From DYRB01 sp963845265 (GTDB taxonomy: Bacteria > Pseudomonadota > Gammaproteobacteria > Chromatiales > Chromatiaceae), in the NCBI GenBank assembly GCA_963845265.1, contig CAWJRN010000007.1, forward strand, positions 124,001-188,000: a stretch of 64,000 nucleotides of DNA. The letters are read 5' to 3'. Shown here piece by piece: positions 48,811 through 57,696 of this stretch. The position numbers were made by a program, and so were the translations under genes. Each line of letters starts with the position of its first letter. Positions within the stretch are counted from its first letter, which is position 1. Under the pieces are notes generated by a model. It was not told where the DNA came from. It saw only the letters and a program-made list of their open reading frames with translations, and did no database searches.

Positions 48811-49656
48811 ATGACCATCTCCCTCAACAGCCGCATCGCCATGAAGCGTCAGGAGATGTCGGGCCTGCTCGCACAGCAGGGCGCCAATCCGTTTCGCGTC
48901 AGGGCCTACCGGCAGGCGGCCGGCACCCTCTCCGGACTGGATCGGGATGTGGAGGAGATCCTCCGGCAGCAGGGCAACAAGGGTCTGGATGCCCTGCCAG
49001 GGATCGGCAAGGTCATCGCCGCCGCCATCGCGTAGATGATCGCAACCGGGCGTTGGGCCCAGCTGGAGCGTCTGCGGGGAGGCCTAGATCCGGTCCATCT
49101 CTTCCAGACCGTACCGGGCATCGGCCCCGATCTGGCGACCCGGATCCACAACGAACTCCATATCGACACCCTAGAGGCGCTGGAGAATGCCGCCTTCGAA
49201 AGCGCCCTGGAGCGGGTTAATGGTATCGGCGGCCGCCGGCTGACGGCCTTGCGCGCCGCTCTCGCCAGCCATGCTGGGCCGGCCACGCCGGTAGCGGCCG
49301 TCGACCGGCGATGGACCGGAGGTATCGGTGTTGCTGGAGGTGGACCGTCTCTACCTGTAGCAGGCTTTCACGGGCGAGCTGCCGAAGATCGCCCCCCGAC
49401 GCTTTAATCTCGGGGCGAGGCCTGGCTGCCGATCCTGCATACGGAAAAGGCAGGCTGGCACTTCACCGCCATGTTCTCCAACACCGCCCTCGCCCATCAG
49501 CTGAAGAGGACCCATGACTGGGCGGTGATCTACTTTTATGACGACCACCACCAGGAGGGCCAGCAGACCCTGGTCACCGAGACCCACGGCCCCCTCCAGG
49601 GCAGGCGGGTGGTGCGCGGGCGTGAGGCCGAGTGCCGAAGATTTTATCAGGCCTGA
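48811..49656 (+). pseudogene. helix-hairpin-helix (PolX N-domain-like) protein, broken
   Basis: The 5' part reads LLAQQGANPFRVRAYRQAAG and LPGIGKVIAAAIA, then a TAG at 49033-49035. The same frame goes on with TGRWAQLERLRGG, VPGIGPDLATRIHNEL and VNGIGGRRL, which gives three HhH motifs. After about 49320 the frame changes at least twice. Family-like sequence resumes with KIAPRRFN, then FTAMFSNTALAHQLKRTHDW and VIYFYDDHHQEGQQTLVTET and ends near 49656. The intact protein would be about 280 residues. A DNA-binding role is inferred from the HhH motifs. Confidence 0.65.
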
Positions 49657-49697
49657 AGTTAGTGCCGCTCCCCGGCCCTCCCGGCGAGGGAGGGGAA

Positions 49698-50363
49698 CTA
49701 CTCGTCCCTGAGTCTCTGTCGCGTCAACGGCACAAACGCCACGCCGAGCACCTCCCTCACCGAGATCTCCCCCGCATCCAGTTTCTCCACCACCATCAAC
49801 TCCTGGTGCGCATAGGGCATGCCGATGGGCATCACCAGCCGGGCGCCCGGTTTCAACTGATCCACCAAGGGTTGGGGGATGTTGGGTGAGGCGGCGGTGA
49901 CGATGATGCCGTCAAACGGCGCCTGTTCAGGCCAGCCGTCATACCCGTCGTCCACCCGGCACTCCACATTGCGGTAGCCCAGCCGCCGAAGGGTTTCGGC
50001 CGCCCGTTGTGACAGGGACTCGATGATCTCCAGGGTATAGACCTGCCTCACCACCTGGGAAAGCACGGCGGCCTGATAGCCGGAACCGGTGCCCACCTCC
50101 AGCACCACATCCTCTGCAGTGGGTTCAAGCAGATCGGTCATCAGGGCGACGATATAGGGTTGGGAGATGGTCTGCCCGTGTCCAATCGGCAACGGGCCGT
50201 TGTAGTAAGCCTGGTGGCGGGCGCCTGATGGGATGAATTCATGCCGGGGCACGACCTTCATCGCCTCCATGACCCGGCTGTCCAACGCCTCCCTGCCGAT
50301 CATGCCGCGGGTGTAGTTCACATCCATCTCGATATCTCGCAGCATCTGTTGTATGTCTGACAT
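49698..50363 (-). CDS. pcm: protein-L-isoaspartate O-methyltransferase
   Basis: This 221-residue SAM-dependent repair enzyme methylates isoaspartyl residues in damaged proteins. The family signature GPLPIGHGQTISQPYIVALM is near 56-75, the SAM site LEVGTGSGYQAAVLS is near 88-102, and FDGIIVTAA follows. The gene starts a stretch to about 51300 whose base composition looks less GC-rich than the flanks, which suggests a different origin. No stationary-phase partner (surE, nlpD) is adjacent. Confidence 0.9.
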   Translation of the reverse strand: MSDIQQMLRDIEMDVNYTRGMIGREALDSRVMEAMKVVPRHEFIPSGARHQAYYNGPLPIGHGQTISQPYIVALMTDLLEPTAEDVVLEVGTGSGYQAAVLSQVVRQVYTLEIIESLSQRAAETLRRLGYRNVECRVDDGYDGWPEQAPFDGIIVTAASPNIPQPLVDQLKPGARLVMPIGMPYAHQELMVVEKLDAGEISVREVLGVAFVPLTRQRLRDE

Positions 50364-50475
50364 CGGAAACCTCTGCTATCCACACCCTGTCGGCAGGCCG
50401 CGCTGACTAGTCGCCCGGAAAACCGAACATAAAGGCGGACCTGTCATCGGTTTCCCCGCCCTTTTCAGGGCGTAA

Positions 50476-51105
50476 TCATTCCACTATTCCCAAAACGTCA
50501 TCGAGGATCTGCCTCGGCGCCTCTATGGCATGTCGCGCCTGAAGCAGCGAGGCAAACGCCTCCACACTGGTGGGTCGCGGCTCCATCTCCCGCAGAAAAC
50601 TACCGAGATCCTCGATCACCGCCCAGGGGTAGACCAGCCAGCGCCACTCCTTCACCTCCTGGGCAAAGTAGTCGGGGACATAGCTGGAGACCCATTTGTG
50701 GTGCAGCACGGCCGTACGCAGCGATGTCGGCTCGCCCTTTTCATGCAGATGCCGGACTGCCACCTGAAAGGTATCGCCCGAATCGCTGACATCATCGACC
50801 AGCAACACACGACGCCCCTCGATAGCCGCGTTCAGCGGATACTGGACCTTGGCAACCCGTTGTTTGCGCACCGCGTGGTAGTGCTCCACCTTGAGCGTGG
50901 CCAGGTCGAACAGATTCAGGTGATCGGAGAGAACCCGTGCAGGCATCAGTCCGCCGCGGCTGATCGCCACGATGATCTCCGGTGAGAAACCATCCTCACG
51001 TACCTGCCGGGCCAGTCCGCGCGCCATTTGATAGGCGTGCTCCCAGCTGATGATTTCGCAGGGGATCCCCCTCTCCTCTCCCCGGGATGGTTCAGGCGTC
51101 TGCAT
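50476..51105 (-). CDS. phosphoribosyltransferase-domain protein
   Basis: The protein has 209 residues. The PRPP motif VLLVDDVSDSGDT is near 100-112, and VAISRGGLMPAR near 46-57 is the pyrophosphate loop. Both are typical of hypoxanthine/xanthine-type phosphoribosyltransferases, including archaeal ones. The C-terminal WRWLVYPWAVIEDLG resembles the hood of that subgroup. The base used is unknown. The start overlaps the end of the proline-rich gene upstream by 14 bases. Confidence 0.8.
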   Translation of the reverse strand: MQTPEPSRGEERGIPCEIISWEHAYQMARGLARQVREDGFSPEIIVAISRGGLMPARVLSDHLNLFDLATLKVEHYHAVRKQRVAKVQYPLNAAIEGRRVLLVDDVSDSGDTFQVAVRHLHEKGEPTSLRTAVLHHKWVSSYVPDYFAQEVKEWRWLVYPWAVIEDLGSFLREMEPRPTSVEAFASLLQARHAIEAPRQILDDVLGIVE

Positions 51106-51298
51106 CCCGGAACTCCGGCGGCGAGGTGGGTGGTATCTCTAGCGGGGATTCCGCCGGCACCTCGATCAGAGGCGGCTCCTCCGGCACCTCTTCGGGCCGG
51201 CCGGGAGGCATCTCGGGCTGCGGTCTCTCCGGCGGGATATCCTGTTGATTCGGGCGAGGATCTTCATTTTCCAATCGCTGCATGATTGAATTCCTCAT
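51092..51298 (-). CDS. small proline/glutamate-rich protein
   Basis: The frame has 68 codons (63 if the ATG at 51283 is used), rich in Pro and Glu (PPERPQPEMPPGRPEEVPEE). It has no signal peptide and looks disordered. GAGG lies 9-10 bases before ATG 51283. It overlaps the phosphoribosyltransferase start, which supports a real translated leader gene. I do not recognise a family. Confidence 0.4.
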   Translation of the reverse strand: MRNSIMQRLENEDPRPNQQDIPPERPQPEMPPGRPEEVPEEPPLIEVPAESPLEIPPTSPPEFRDADA

Positions 51299-51532
51299 GT
51301 AAGATATACCCTGCTTTTAGGTTAGTCCCACCCCACGCCCGATGCCAGTTCGTCAGATAGCGGTGCGGTTCGGCGTTGCGTAATTTCGCTGATCTGGATC
51401 CCTATCTTGCCAATCACCAGAATCGAAGATCACCAACTTTGACGGTTTCACCGGGGCTATGTTGTTAGTCTGAAGTTTCCGGGTTCTGAAACGGCTCCCG
51501 GGCAAGACGCTTGGGGCTGCGGATTTTAGCTA

Positions 51533-51558
51533 GGGTTTGCGCAGATCTAGGCAAACCC
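51533..51558. repeat. inverted repeat, 8-base arms
   Basis: GGGTTTGC at 51533-51540 and GCAAACCC at 51551-51558 form a perfect stem with a 10-base loop. It lies 25 bases before the larger element. Confidence 0.6.
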
Positions 51559-51583
51559 CACCGAAATACCCCCTACCTCACCA

Positions 51584-51682
51584 GAGAGCGCTAAAAACCG
51601 GGGGGGCTGGTATCCAGAGTTCCGGCCTCCAGCCCCCCGTTCGCCTCCATCCGAGACCAGACCCCCGGTTTTTAGTGCTCTC
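51584..51682. repeat. 99-base element with 21-base terminal inverted repeats
   Basis: The ends at 51584-51604 and 51662-51682 are inverted repeats matching at 20 of 21 bases (core CTAAAAACCGGGGG). An inner perfect pair GGGGGGCTGG (51601-51610) / CCAGCCCCCC (51629-51638) shares the G-run, so two alternative hairpins can form. It could be a miniature inverted-repeat element or a folded RNA. No flanking target duplication is evident. Confidence 0.65.
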
Positions 51683-51803
51683 ATCTCATTGACGTGGGCG
51701 GCGTCGCCGGGGTCCCTGCAGAGGCGCGACTCACCGCCGTTCCCGGCAATCCAATGCCCGTTGAGATAAACGGCCGAAGCCGGGGTGCGCAGCGCCACCC
51801 CGA

Positions 51804-52049
51804 GTCACGGGTCCAGGTGCCGGGTGTAGACGGTCAGATGCCCCTCTGACGCGAACAGCCCAACGGGGGCAGGCGATTGAGCGCCCGGGGCAGCGCGTCC
51901 TGGACCGCCAGGCACAGGTGCTGGACGCCGGCGCAGTCCGACACGTCGAGCCAATGGGCCCAGTCACGTCGCGTTTCCGGCCGGCTCTTGAGGTCCGCGC
52001 CGCCGCCGACGCCCGCGCAGCGGAATGCCACCTTTGCCGAAGCCCTCAT
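51804..52049 (-). pseudogene. degenerate short gene, family not recognised
   Basis: A coding-like minus-strand frame reads DWAHWLDVSDCAGVQHLCLA and then ALNRLPPLG. A one-base shift near 51862 continues with LFASEGHLTVYTRHLDP and a stop at 51804. The joined peptide is about 80 residues. The composition suggests a former gene, but I cannot assign it. The 257 bases up to the rhomboid gene hold nothing clear. Confidence 0.3.
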
Positions 52050-52306
52050 GCGTCATGCCTGAGCTGAGCGATGTGGCGCTAAGCGACCAGCCAGGGGTGA
52101 CGCACCAACCTGCTTCGCGCTGATGAGGGTGAGGACGCGGGCCAGGTAATCGGAAAGGTCCTGAACGCTCGGGCAGTCGGTTGCGATGGGCCCTGGACCG
52201 TACGGGCGTTGCTTCCAGTGAATCTGTCGCGATTTAGCATTAACCAGCGGCCGCGGCTTGTCGATGTCGCCGGCCGTTATGCAAGTCCGCAGAGAGGGAC
52301 CCGCCC

Positions 52307-53035
52307 ATGCCTATCACGCCTCCGATCAATTTGGATGAGGATGCCGCCCGGCTGCGCCGGGCCTTCCTCATCGCCACCTTCTTCACTGCGGTGCTGTGGA
52401 CGATCAAGCTCTCCGAGCTCGCCCTCGGGATGGACCTCTCCCGCTACAGCATCTACCCGGGCGACCCGGCGACCCTCACCGGGACCCTCTTCGCGCCCCT
52501 GCTCCACGTATCGCTCCGACACCTGTTCGCCAACACCGCGCCCATCCTGGTGCTCGGTACGGGCCTGCTCTACGGCTATCCGAAGGCGGCCCGGATCGCG
52601 TTGCCAATCATCTATCTCGGCTCGGGCCTCGTGGTCTGGCTCTTCGCCCGGCACTCCTGGCACCTGGGGGCGAGCGGGCTTGCCTTCGGGCTCATGTTCT
52701 TCATCTTCACCATGGGCGTGGTGCGCTGGGAGCGCCGCGCCATCGCCCTGTCGCTGGCGGTGTTCTTGCTTTACGGCGGGATGATCTGGGGCCTGTTTCC
52801 CACCGATCCGCACATCTCCTTCGAGTACCACCTGGCGGGCGCGACCCTCGGAGTTGTGCTCGCGGTCCTGTTGCGGCGGCTCGATCCACCGGCACCGGAG
52901 AAGACCTATAGCTGGGAGCACGAGGGCGGCGACGAAGACGACTGGCCCTTCGACGAGCGCCCCAGCGAGGGGGACGAGGGCGGTGGCCGACCACCGCCAG
53001 CGTCTGTCCGCGGGCCGGGCCGAGGCGCCGCTTGA
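52307..53035 (+). CDS. rhomboid-family intramembrane serine protease
   Basis: The protein has 242 residues and six hydrophobic helices. The nucleophile lies in WHLGASGLAFGL (GxSG), the catalytic His in EYHLAGATLG, and LRHLFANTAPILVLG is the conserved HxxxN segment of helix 2. It cuts transmembrane substrates. A soluble acidic C-terminal tail of about 45 residues (EGGDEDDWPFDERPSEGDE) is unusual. GAGAGGG precedes ATG 52307. The gene ends about 200 bases before a ppsA relic. Confidence 0.85.
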   Translation: MPITPPINLDEDAARLRRAFLIATFFTAVLWTIKLSELALGMDLSRYSIYPGDPATLTGTLFAPLLHVSLRHLFANTAPILVLGTGLLYGYPKAARIALPIIYLGSGLVVWLFARHSWHLGASGLAFGLMFFIFTMGVVRWERRAIALSLAVFLLYGGMIWGLFPTDPHISFEYHLAGATLGVVLAVLLRRLDPPAPEKTYSWEHEGGDEDDWPFDERPSEGDEGGGRPPPASVRGPGRGAA

Positions 53036-53247
53036 ACGCGGTCTTGGACAGGTCCACGGTGGATGGCCACCCCGTCCCGTTGCGGCTCTGGAGATCGGGC
53101 GGGATCACCGTCTCCTTGCCCTCGATCCCGTCCGCCTCGCGCCAGCGCACCCGACGCCGCCGACGCCGCCGACGCTGCAGCATAGGGATCCCAGTTGGGT
53201 CGTGGATGGATCAGGCGACGGACCAGCACCCGCTCATCGCGCGCAGA

Positions 53248-53514
53248 GTAGCTCGAGGTCACGAAGACCACGTCGCGGAAGCCCGACTCGGTGTCCAGGG
53301 TGAACATGACCCCGGAGGCCGCCAAGTCGCTGCGCACCATGCGCTGGATGCCTGCGGACAGGGCGACATGCCTGTGCTCGAAGCCCTGATGGACCCGGTA
53401 GGCGATGGCGCGATCGTTGAGCAGGGGGGCGAAGACCTCCTTGATGGCGTGCTTGATATCGTCCAGGCCCTGGACGTTGAGGAAGGTCTCCTGCTGGCCG
53501 GCGAAGGAGGCGTC
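53248..53514 (-). pseudogene. phosphoenolpyruvate synthase, internal fragment
   Basis: Eighty-nine codons match the N-terminal ATP-grasp part of PpsA: DASFAGQQETFLNVQG, NDRAIAYRVHQGFEH, ALSAGIQRMVRSDL and SGVMFTLDTESGFRDVVF. The 5' side is cut exactly at the end of the IS91-family copy (53515) and the 3' side ends abruptly after TSSY. The sequence between it and the rhomboid gene, including a GCGTCG/GCC-type run near 53155-53175, is not recognisable. The element probably broke an intact ppsA. Confidence 0.8.
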
Positions 53515-54315
53515 GAGTATAGGGAGCATAAACACCCTGTTTCCCAGGTTGCGAAAGTATCCATCGGTCATCAGGCGGCCGTCAACGCTGCTTTCGAGGG
53601 AATATCGACCTGAGTCCTAGCCTCCCGAGCCGGGGAATTATCCGTAAGCGGGGCGGTTTGGGGCCGATTCTGCCGGTCAGGGCGAGCGCTTCCGTGCCTG
53701 GCCCGTCAGGGTCGGCGCCGGTGGTGTGGGGCGGGTGGTAGGATCGATCAGAACCAACGCGCCTGCGGTGGCGCCCGACAGGGCGGCAACCGGGCGGGTT
53801 CGGCGGAAGCGTTTTTGCTGTCGATGTGGGTGAGAATCTTCTTGATCACCGCGGGGTCTTCGATGCAGGCGATGATCCGCAGCGCCCCGCCGCAGGCCGG
53901 ACAGGTCTCGATGTCGATGCCAAAGACGCGTTTGAGGCGCTGCGCCCAGGTCATCGCTGCCCGGCGTTCCGCCGGCGTTTTCTCATGCTCCTCCTCGAAG
54001 GCTTTGGGTTTGGCGCCCTTCCCCCGCTTCCCCGGTGTCACCGCGGCGCGGTCTCGACTGTTGGGGGCAAATACGCCGTGATAGCGGGTCAGGTTGACCC
54101 GGGGCTTGGGCACCAGGGCGGCGAGGCGGGCAATGAAGTCGAGCGGTTCGAAGATGACATGGGTGGTGCCGTCGCGGTACGGCGTCTTGAGCTGGTAGCG
54201 AATGTTGCCGTTCGGGGTGAGCGACAGGCGCTTCTCTGACACCGCAGGGCGTGAGATGTAGCGGCACAGCCGTTCCAGCTTCTGGCGTTGATGGGCCTTG
54301 GCCGCGACGCCGGCG
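53515..54315 (-). mobile_element. IS91-family element, truncated copy
   Basis: This 800-base segment is nearly identical to 57463-58264 with a few substitutions and one indel. It contains the element end (GAGTATAGGGAGCATAAAC) and the last 190 or so codons of the transposase (53748 up to 54315). Identity stops at GACGCCGGC (54307-54315), where unrelated sequence begins. It interrupts ppsA at 53515. The high identity means a recent duplication or recombination. Confidence 0.85.
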
Positions 54316-54372
54316 AGAAGAAGGAAACTGGGAAGCGCACGCTCAATACACCTTTTGTGCCACCGCCGTGAG

Positions 54373-54444
54373 GCCCAACAAGGCGCACCAGCCGACGTGC
54401 TACAGCCTGCTGCCTCCGCGCGCAGATGAGCTCAATCGTTAGGA
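54373..54444 (+). other. attC-like integron recombination site
   Basis: GCCCAAC at 54373-54379 fits the inverse core RYYYAAC, and GTTAGGA at 54438-54444 fits the core GTTRRRY except at the last base. They are 72 bases end to end, within the attC size range, and AGCCGAC and GAGCTCAAT stand at L-box-like places. An ATG with GGAGGG follows at 54481, as in a gene cassette, but that frame soon becomes non-coding. Support is moderate. Confidence 0.35.
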
Positions 54445-55307
54445 CGCAAAAACGGTGAGACCACACCAATCGGAGGGTACATGTCGACGGATGAAGTCAA
54501 GCCTACGAGTGTTGTCGCTCACTTTATCTCACCCAAATTTCTCCGAATAATCCGCGCCGACTCTGCCGGATTGCTCGCCCGCCGCTGCCCCTCCCTGCGG
54601 ACCAGACGGCCGTCGCTTGGGTTGAGGGGTTCGAACGGCAGCAACCGGCCAACTCCAGACACTCGCCCGCCAGCCCTGAGCAGCCGCTTGATCCGCACAG
54701 CGGTCACTGAGGCCCGCCACAGCCGCAAGCGCGATTCTGGAGAGCGCCAGCCTCGGCGTTGCGCCCCGCTGGGCCGGGGCGCGGGTTTTGATCTCGACGG
54801 GCGACCGCCTATGGAGGATCGTCGCGGTAGAGCTGCTCCACCCAGTCCCGGAACCAGGGCGGGCGAGCAGGACGTACGCGAGCAGGAGCGCCGCGAGAGG
54901 GACCGCAAAGGCTGCGGTGTCCACGAGGATGACTAGCAATGCCCAGACGAGACAGTCCGGCGAGCCAAGACAGCCGCGATTGAGCCTACGCTCTTGTGAC
55001 CAACCAAAAAACCATAAGCGCTGGTATCGCGCCTATCGCTAGAACACGAAAAATTTACGAACAAATTACACGATGCTTACAAGTTGGTGGGCATTGGTTA
55101 ACGGTCGGGTCCTATTGTGACCCTTAGAAGGCGAGTGCATCCCTAGGCCGACGGGCCAGACGCAACGGTTCCTGCAGCGGGGAGACGGGTCGGTTGCTCG
55201 CCTGACGGGCGTTAGCAGTGGAGCCATTCTGAGAGGAATGGTATCGGCCGGAACCCCAGGACGATCCGCTGCGGCGATGGACCATTCGGGGAGAGGGAGT
55301 CGACATC
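54445..55307. other. mostly non-coding region
   Basis: Beyond the attC-like site there is a start-like ATG at 54481 (about 30 plausible codons, then Arg-rich noise) and the small membrane frame listed separately. The 270 bases before the next gene include a low-GC patch near 55030-55090. Confidence 0.35.
54809..54939 (-). pseudogene. possible small membrane protein, frameshifted
   Basis: A hydrophobic helix (LLVILVDTAAFAVPLAALLL) is followed, after a one-base shift near 54850, by PWFRDWVEQLYRDDPP and a stop at 54809. The joined reading is about 44 residues or more. It has no ATG, only TTG, and may be the end of a larger lost gene. Confidence 0.25.
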
Positions 55308-56966
55308 ATGCGCACACGAGCACCGGTCAAACCTGTTGCATCTTTTCTGTTTGCGGCCATCCTGGCCTGTCCGGTCGCAGTCCTTGCCGCTCCAGGTGGC
55401 GGTGGCGGTGGCGGTGGCGGCGGCACTCCGGACTATGGCGACCTGGTCGTCCTTTATCGCGACGCCAACGGCGTCCCTATTCTGAGCGAATCGCAGCTAG
55501 TAACCGACCCCGAAACGGGGCTAGAGGTCTCCGGAGGGCTCTGCCTGCAACCCGTTGCTGCGGTCGGGGTCGACATTGTTGACGTAGACGGTGTGAGCAT
55601 CGACTGCGCAAAGACACCTGACGGCCTTTGCCTGATCCCGGTGGACCAATATTCCTGCTCGTTGCTGCCGGGGTACGCCAGCTATGCGCAGGAGATCGAG
55701 TTCGAGCGCATCAACGTGGCCCGGGCCCCGGAAGACGTGATGGCGCGGCAGTTGGAGGATATCCTCATCGGCCTGTCCACGGCCGACTGCATCCAACTAG
55801 ACCCTGCCGGCCGGCTGCTCTACCAGACACTAGACATCACAATGGACCCTGCCGGCCGACTGCACTTCCAGACACAAGACAGCAACCGTAGCGATCGCGA
55901 TACGATCACTGCCGAGTACCTTACCCAGACCGAGTACCTTGCCAAGACCGTCGACTCACCGCTGCAGAATCTGGCCATCTACAAGGAGTTGATCCTCAAG
56001 GGTCAACTGGGCGATCCCGCCATCGTCCTTCCCCAGCCCTGGGCACGCTATGGTTTTCTCGACCAGGCGGCGAAGGCGCTCGGTGCGGCCACGTCCAAAG
56101 AAGGGGCGGTCAACGTGGACCTGGTGGTCTACCTGAACCAGATCATGGGCCTTTCGGACGAGGCAACCGCGACGGTGCTGGATCCGAAGATCTGTATCGA
56201 TTACAGGGACGAGGTGCAGGGCCAGATGGTGATGGTCCACGAGTGCTTCCTGGATTACAGCGACTACGCCTACCGGCGCCGGGTGACCTACAGATCACTC
56301 CCTTATCCTGCCTACCTTCCCGAGGAGGGCACGATCGCGGGTGTGTTTGAGTACCTCGCCTTCCTGCAGTATGACGAGGCCGACAGGCCGCTCTTCCATA
56401 TCCTCGACGCGAGGACCCTGCCTACGGTGTGGCCGAATTTCGATACACTCGGCCGTCTCAACGGCGCCCTCCCGGGCTTCACCGGCGGCAACATCGGTGG
56501 GATTGCCCAGGCGGCGGACGATGCACGTGCGGTCATCCTGTTCGCGCACGACAACCCGATTCCGGCGGGCTGGGCGACACCGCCGCTAGCCTGCACCGGG
56601 GGGCACCAAATCGCCTACGATGTCTCCATCAACGCGACTTCCGGCCTCGCGGTGCCGGTGATGATGGTGGCAAATGACGACGGACGCGAAGTAATCGTCA
56701 CCGTTGGTAACTCGGGTCCGGATGCAGCGACAGGCCGTGTGACCGTGGTCGGTGTATTGAACGGAACGACCGTCGCCGACAAGACGGCTCGCTTTACCGA
56801 CTTGGCGGCCGGTGCCGGCAAGAGCTGGGCATTCATGTTTGTTGCTCCGGAAGTGGGCACGGTCAATTGGACGGCAACCGTGACGGCCCGAGATGATGCG
56901 TACTTGCCGAACAACACGGTCACCGGGACGACCGAGGTCATGGCGGGCGGCGGCGGAGGCGAGTAG
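55308..56966 (+). CDS. secreted glycine-flanked protein with Ig-like C-terminal domain
   Basis: The protein has 552 residues. A signal peptide of about 28 residues is followed by ten glycines encoded by a (GGTGGC)4 tract. The middle part has Cys pairs and is not recognised. A direct repeat LDPAGRLLYQT / MDPAGRLHFQT occurs near 163-190. The last 110 residues look like a CARDB/Ig-type beta-sandwich (VTVGNSGPDAATGRVTVVGV, GTVNWTATVTARDDAYLPNN) and end in GGGGGE. GGGAGAGGGAG precedes ATG 55308. A terminator follows the gene. It is probably exported; the substrate or partner is unknown. Confidence 0.6.
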   Translation: MRTRAPVKPVASFLFAAILACPVAVLAAPGGGGGGGGGGTPDYGDLVVLYRDANGVPILSESQLVTDPETGLEVSGGLCLQPVAAVGVDIVDVDGVSIDCAKTPDGLCLIPVDQYSCSLLPGYASYAQEIEFERINVARAPEDVMARQLEDILIGLSTADCIQLDPAGRLLYQTLDITMDPAGRLHFQTQDSNRSDRDTITAEYLTQTEYLAKTVDSPLQNLAIYKELILKGQLGDPAIVLPQPWARYGFLDQAAKALGAATSKEGAVNVDLVVYLNQIMGLSDEATATVLDPKICIDYRDEVQGQMVMVHECFLDYSDYAYRRRVTYRSLPYPAYLPEEGTIAGVFEYLAFLQYDEADRPLFHILDARTLPTVWPNFDTLGRLNGALPGFTGGNIGGIAQAADDARAVILFAHDNPIPAGWATPPLACTGGHQIAYDVSINATSGLAVPVMMVANDDGREVIVTVGNSGPDAATGRVTVVGVLNGTTVADKTARFTDLAAGAGKSWAFMFVAPEVGTVNWTATVTARDDAYLPNNTVTGTTEVMAGGGGGE

Positions 56967-57022
56967 TAGCGTGCCCGGACGAGCCGCGGAACTGAACAAC
57001 GATAAGCCGTGCTCCGCTCTTG

Positions 57023-57050
57023 CCCCCGGCACCGCCGGGGGGGTTCGTTT
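57023..57050 (+). terminator. terminator-like hairpin after the secreted protein gene
   Basis: CCCCCGGC (57023-57030) and GCCGGGGG (57034-57041) form an eight-base stem with a three-base loop, followed by GGTTCGTTT. The T-run is short. Confidence 0.55.
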
Positions 57051-57220
57051 GGCGAGAACATCCAGGTCGCCGCCACAACCGGATCAACGAGAGGCGCTGG
57101 TCCGCGCTGGAGGTTTCTCCCAGGAGCCGGCTCAACGGCCTCCCGCCAGGGTCCCCGGCCCGCCGCGCGAGCCCCTTTGTCCTACTTTCCCCCGGCATCG
57201 TCTCTGAGTCCTTGTAGGCA

Positions 57221-57462
57221 TTAATGGGGCACGCCCTTGCGATGGGTGCCGTTCGCACCCGCGGCGGCTTCCGGCAGCAAAATGGAGACGGTGGTGATTT
57301 TGCCAGGCGCACTGTTGATCCGGAGGTCTCCGCCAGACTGCTGGGCGAACGCCAAAGCCGAGCTAAGGCCAAGCCCGCTACCCTTGCCCACCGGTTTGGT
57401 CGTATAGATTGGGCTCGACGGCGCGTTGCACGGCCTCGGGCGACATGCCAAGCCTGGTGCGA
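57221..57462 (-). pseudogene. sensor histidine kinase, C-terminal remnant
   Basis: From the stop at 57221 back to the IS91 end at 57463, the minus strand encodes the end of a HATPase domain: IYTTKPVGKGSGLGLSSALA, SGGDLRINSAPGKITTVSIL and LPEAAAG. A one-base shift near 57405 separates it from GMSPEAVQRAVEP. The rest of the kinase was removed by, or lies beyond, the IS element. No receiver gene follows. Confidence 0.7.
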
Positions 57463-57696
57463 GAGTATAGGGAGCATAAACACCCTGTTTCCCAGGTTGC
57501 GAAAGTATCCATCGGTCATCAGGCGGCCGTCAACGCTGCTTTCGAGGGAATATCGACCTGAGTCCCAGCCTCCCGAGCCGGGGAATTATCCGTAAGCGGG
57601 GCGGTTTGGGGCGCGATTCTGCCGGTCAGGGCGAGCGCTTCCGTGCCTGGCCCGTCAGGGTCGGCGCCGGTGGTGTGGGGCGGGTGGTAGGATCGA

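Larger units (their letters stand above)
51299..51803. other. intergenic region with structured DNA, no clear gene
   Basis: About 500 bases carry the two inverted-repeat structures listed separately. The minus-strand frame at 51547-51798 covers both of them and looks non-coding. Confidence 0.4.

Noticed and set aside
47616..49035. In-frame stops in polX and the HhH gene as selenocysteine or other recoding
   Set aside because: The stops are TAA and TAG, not TGA, and both genes have further truncation or frameshifts.
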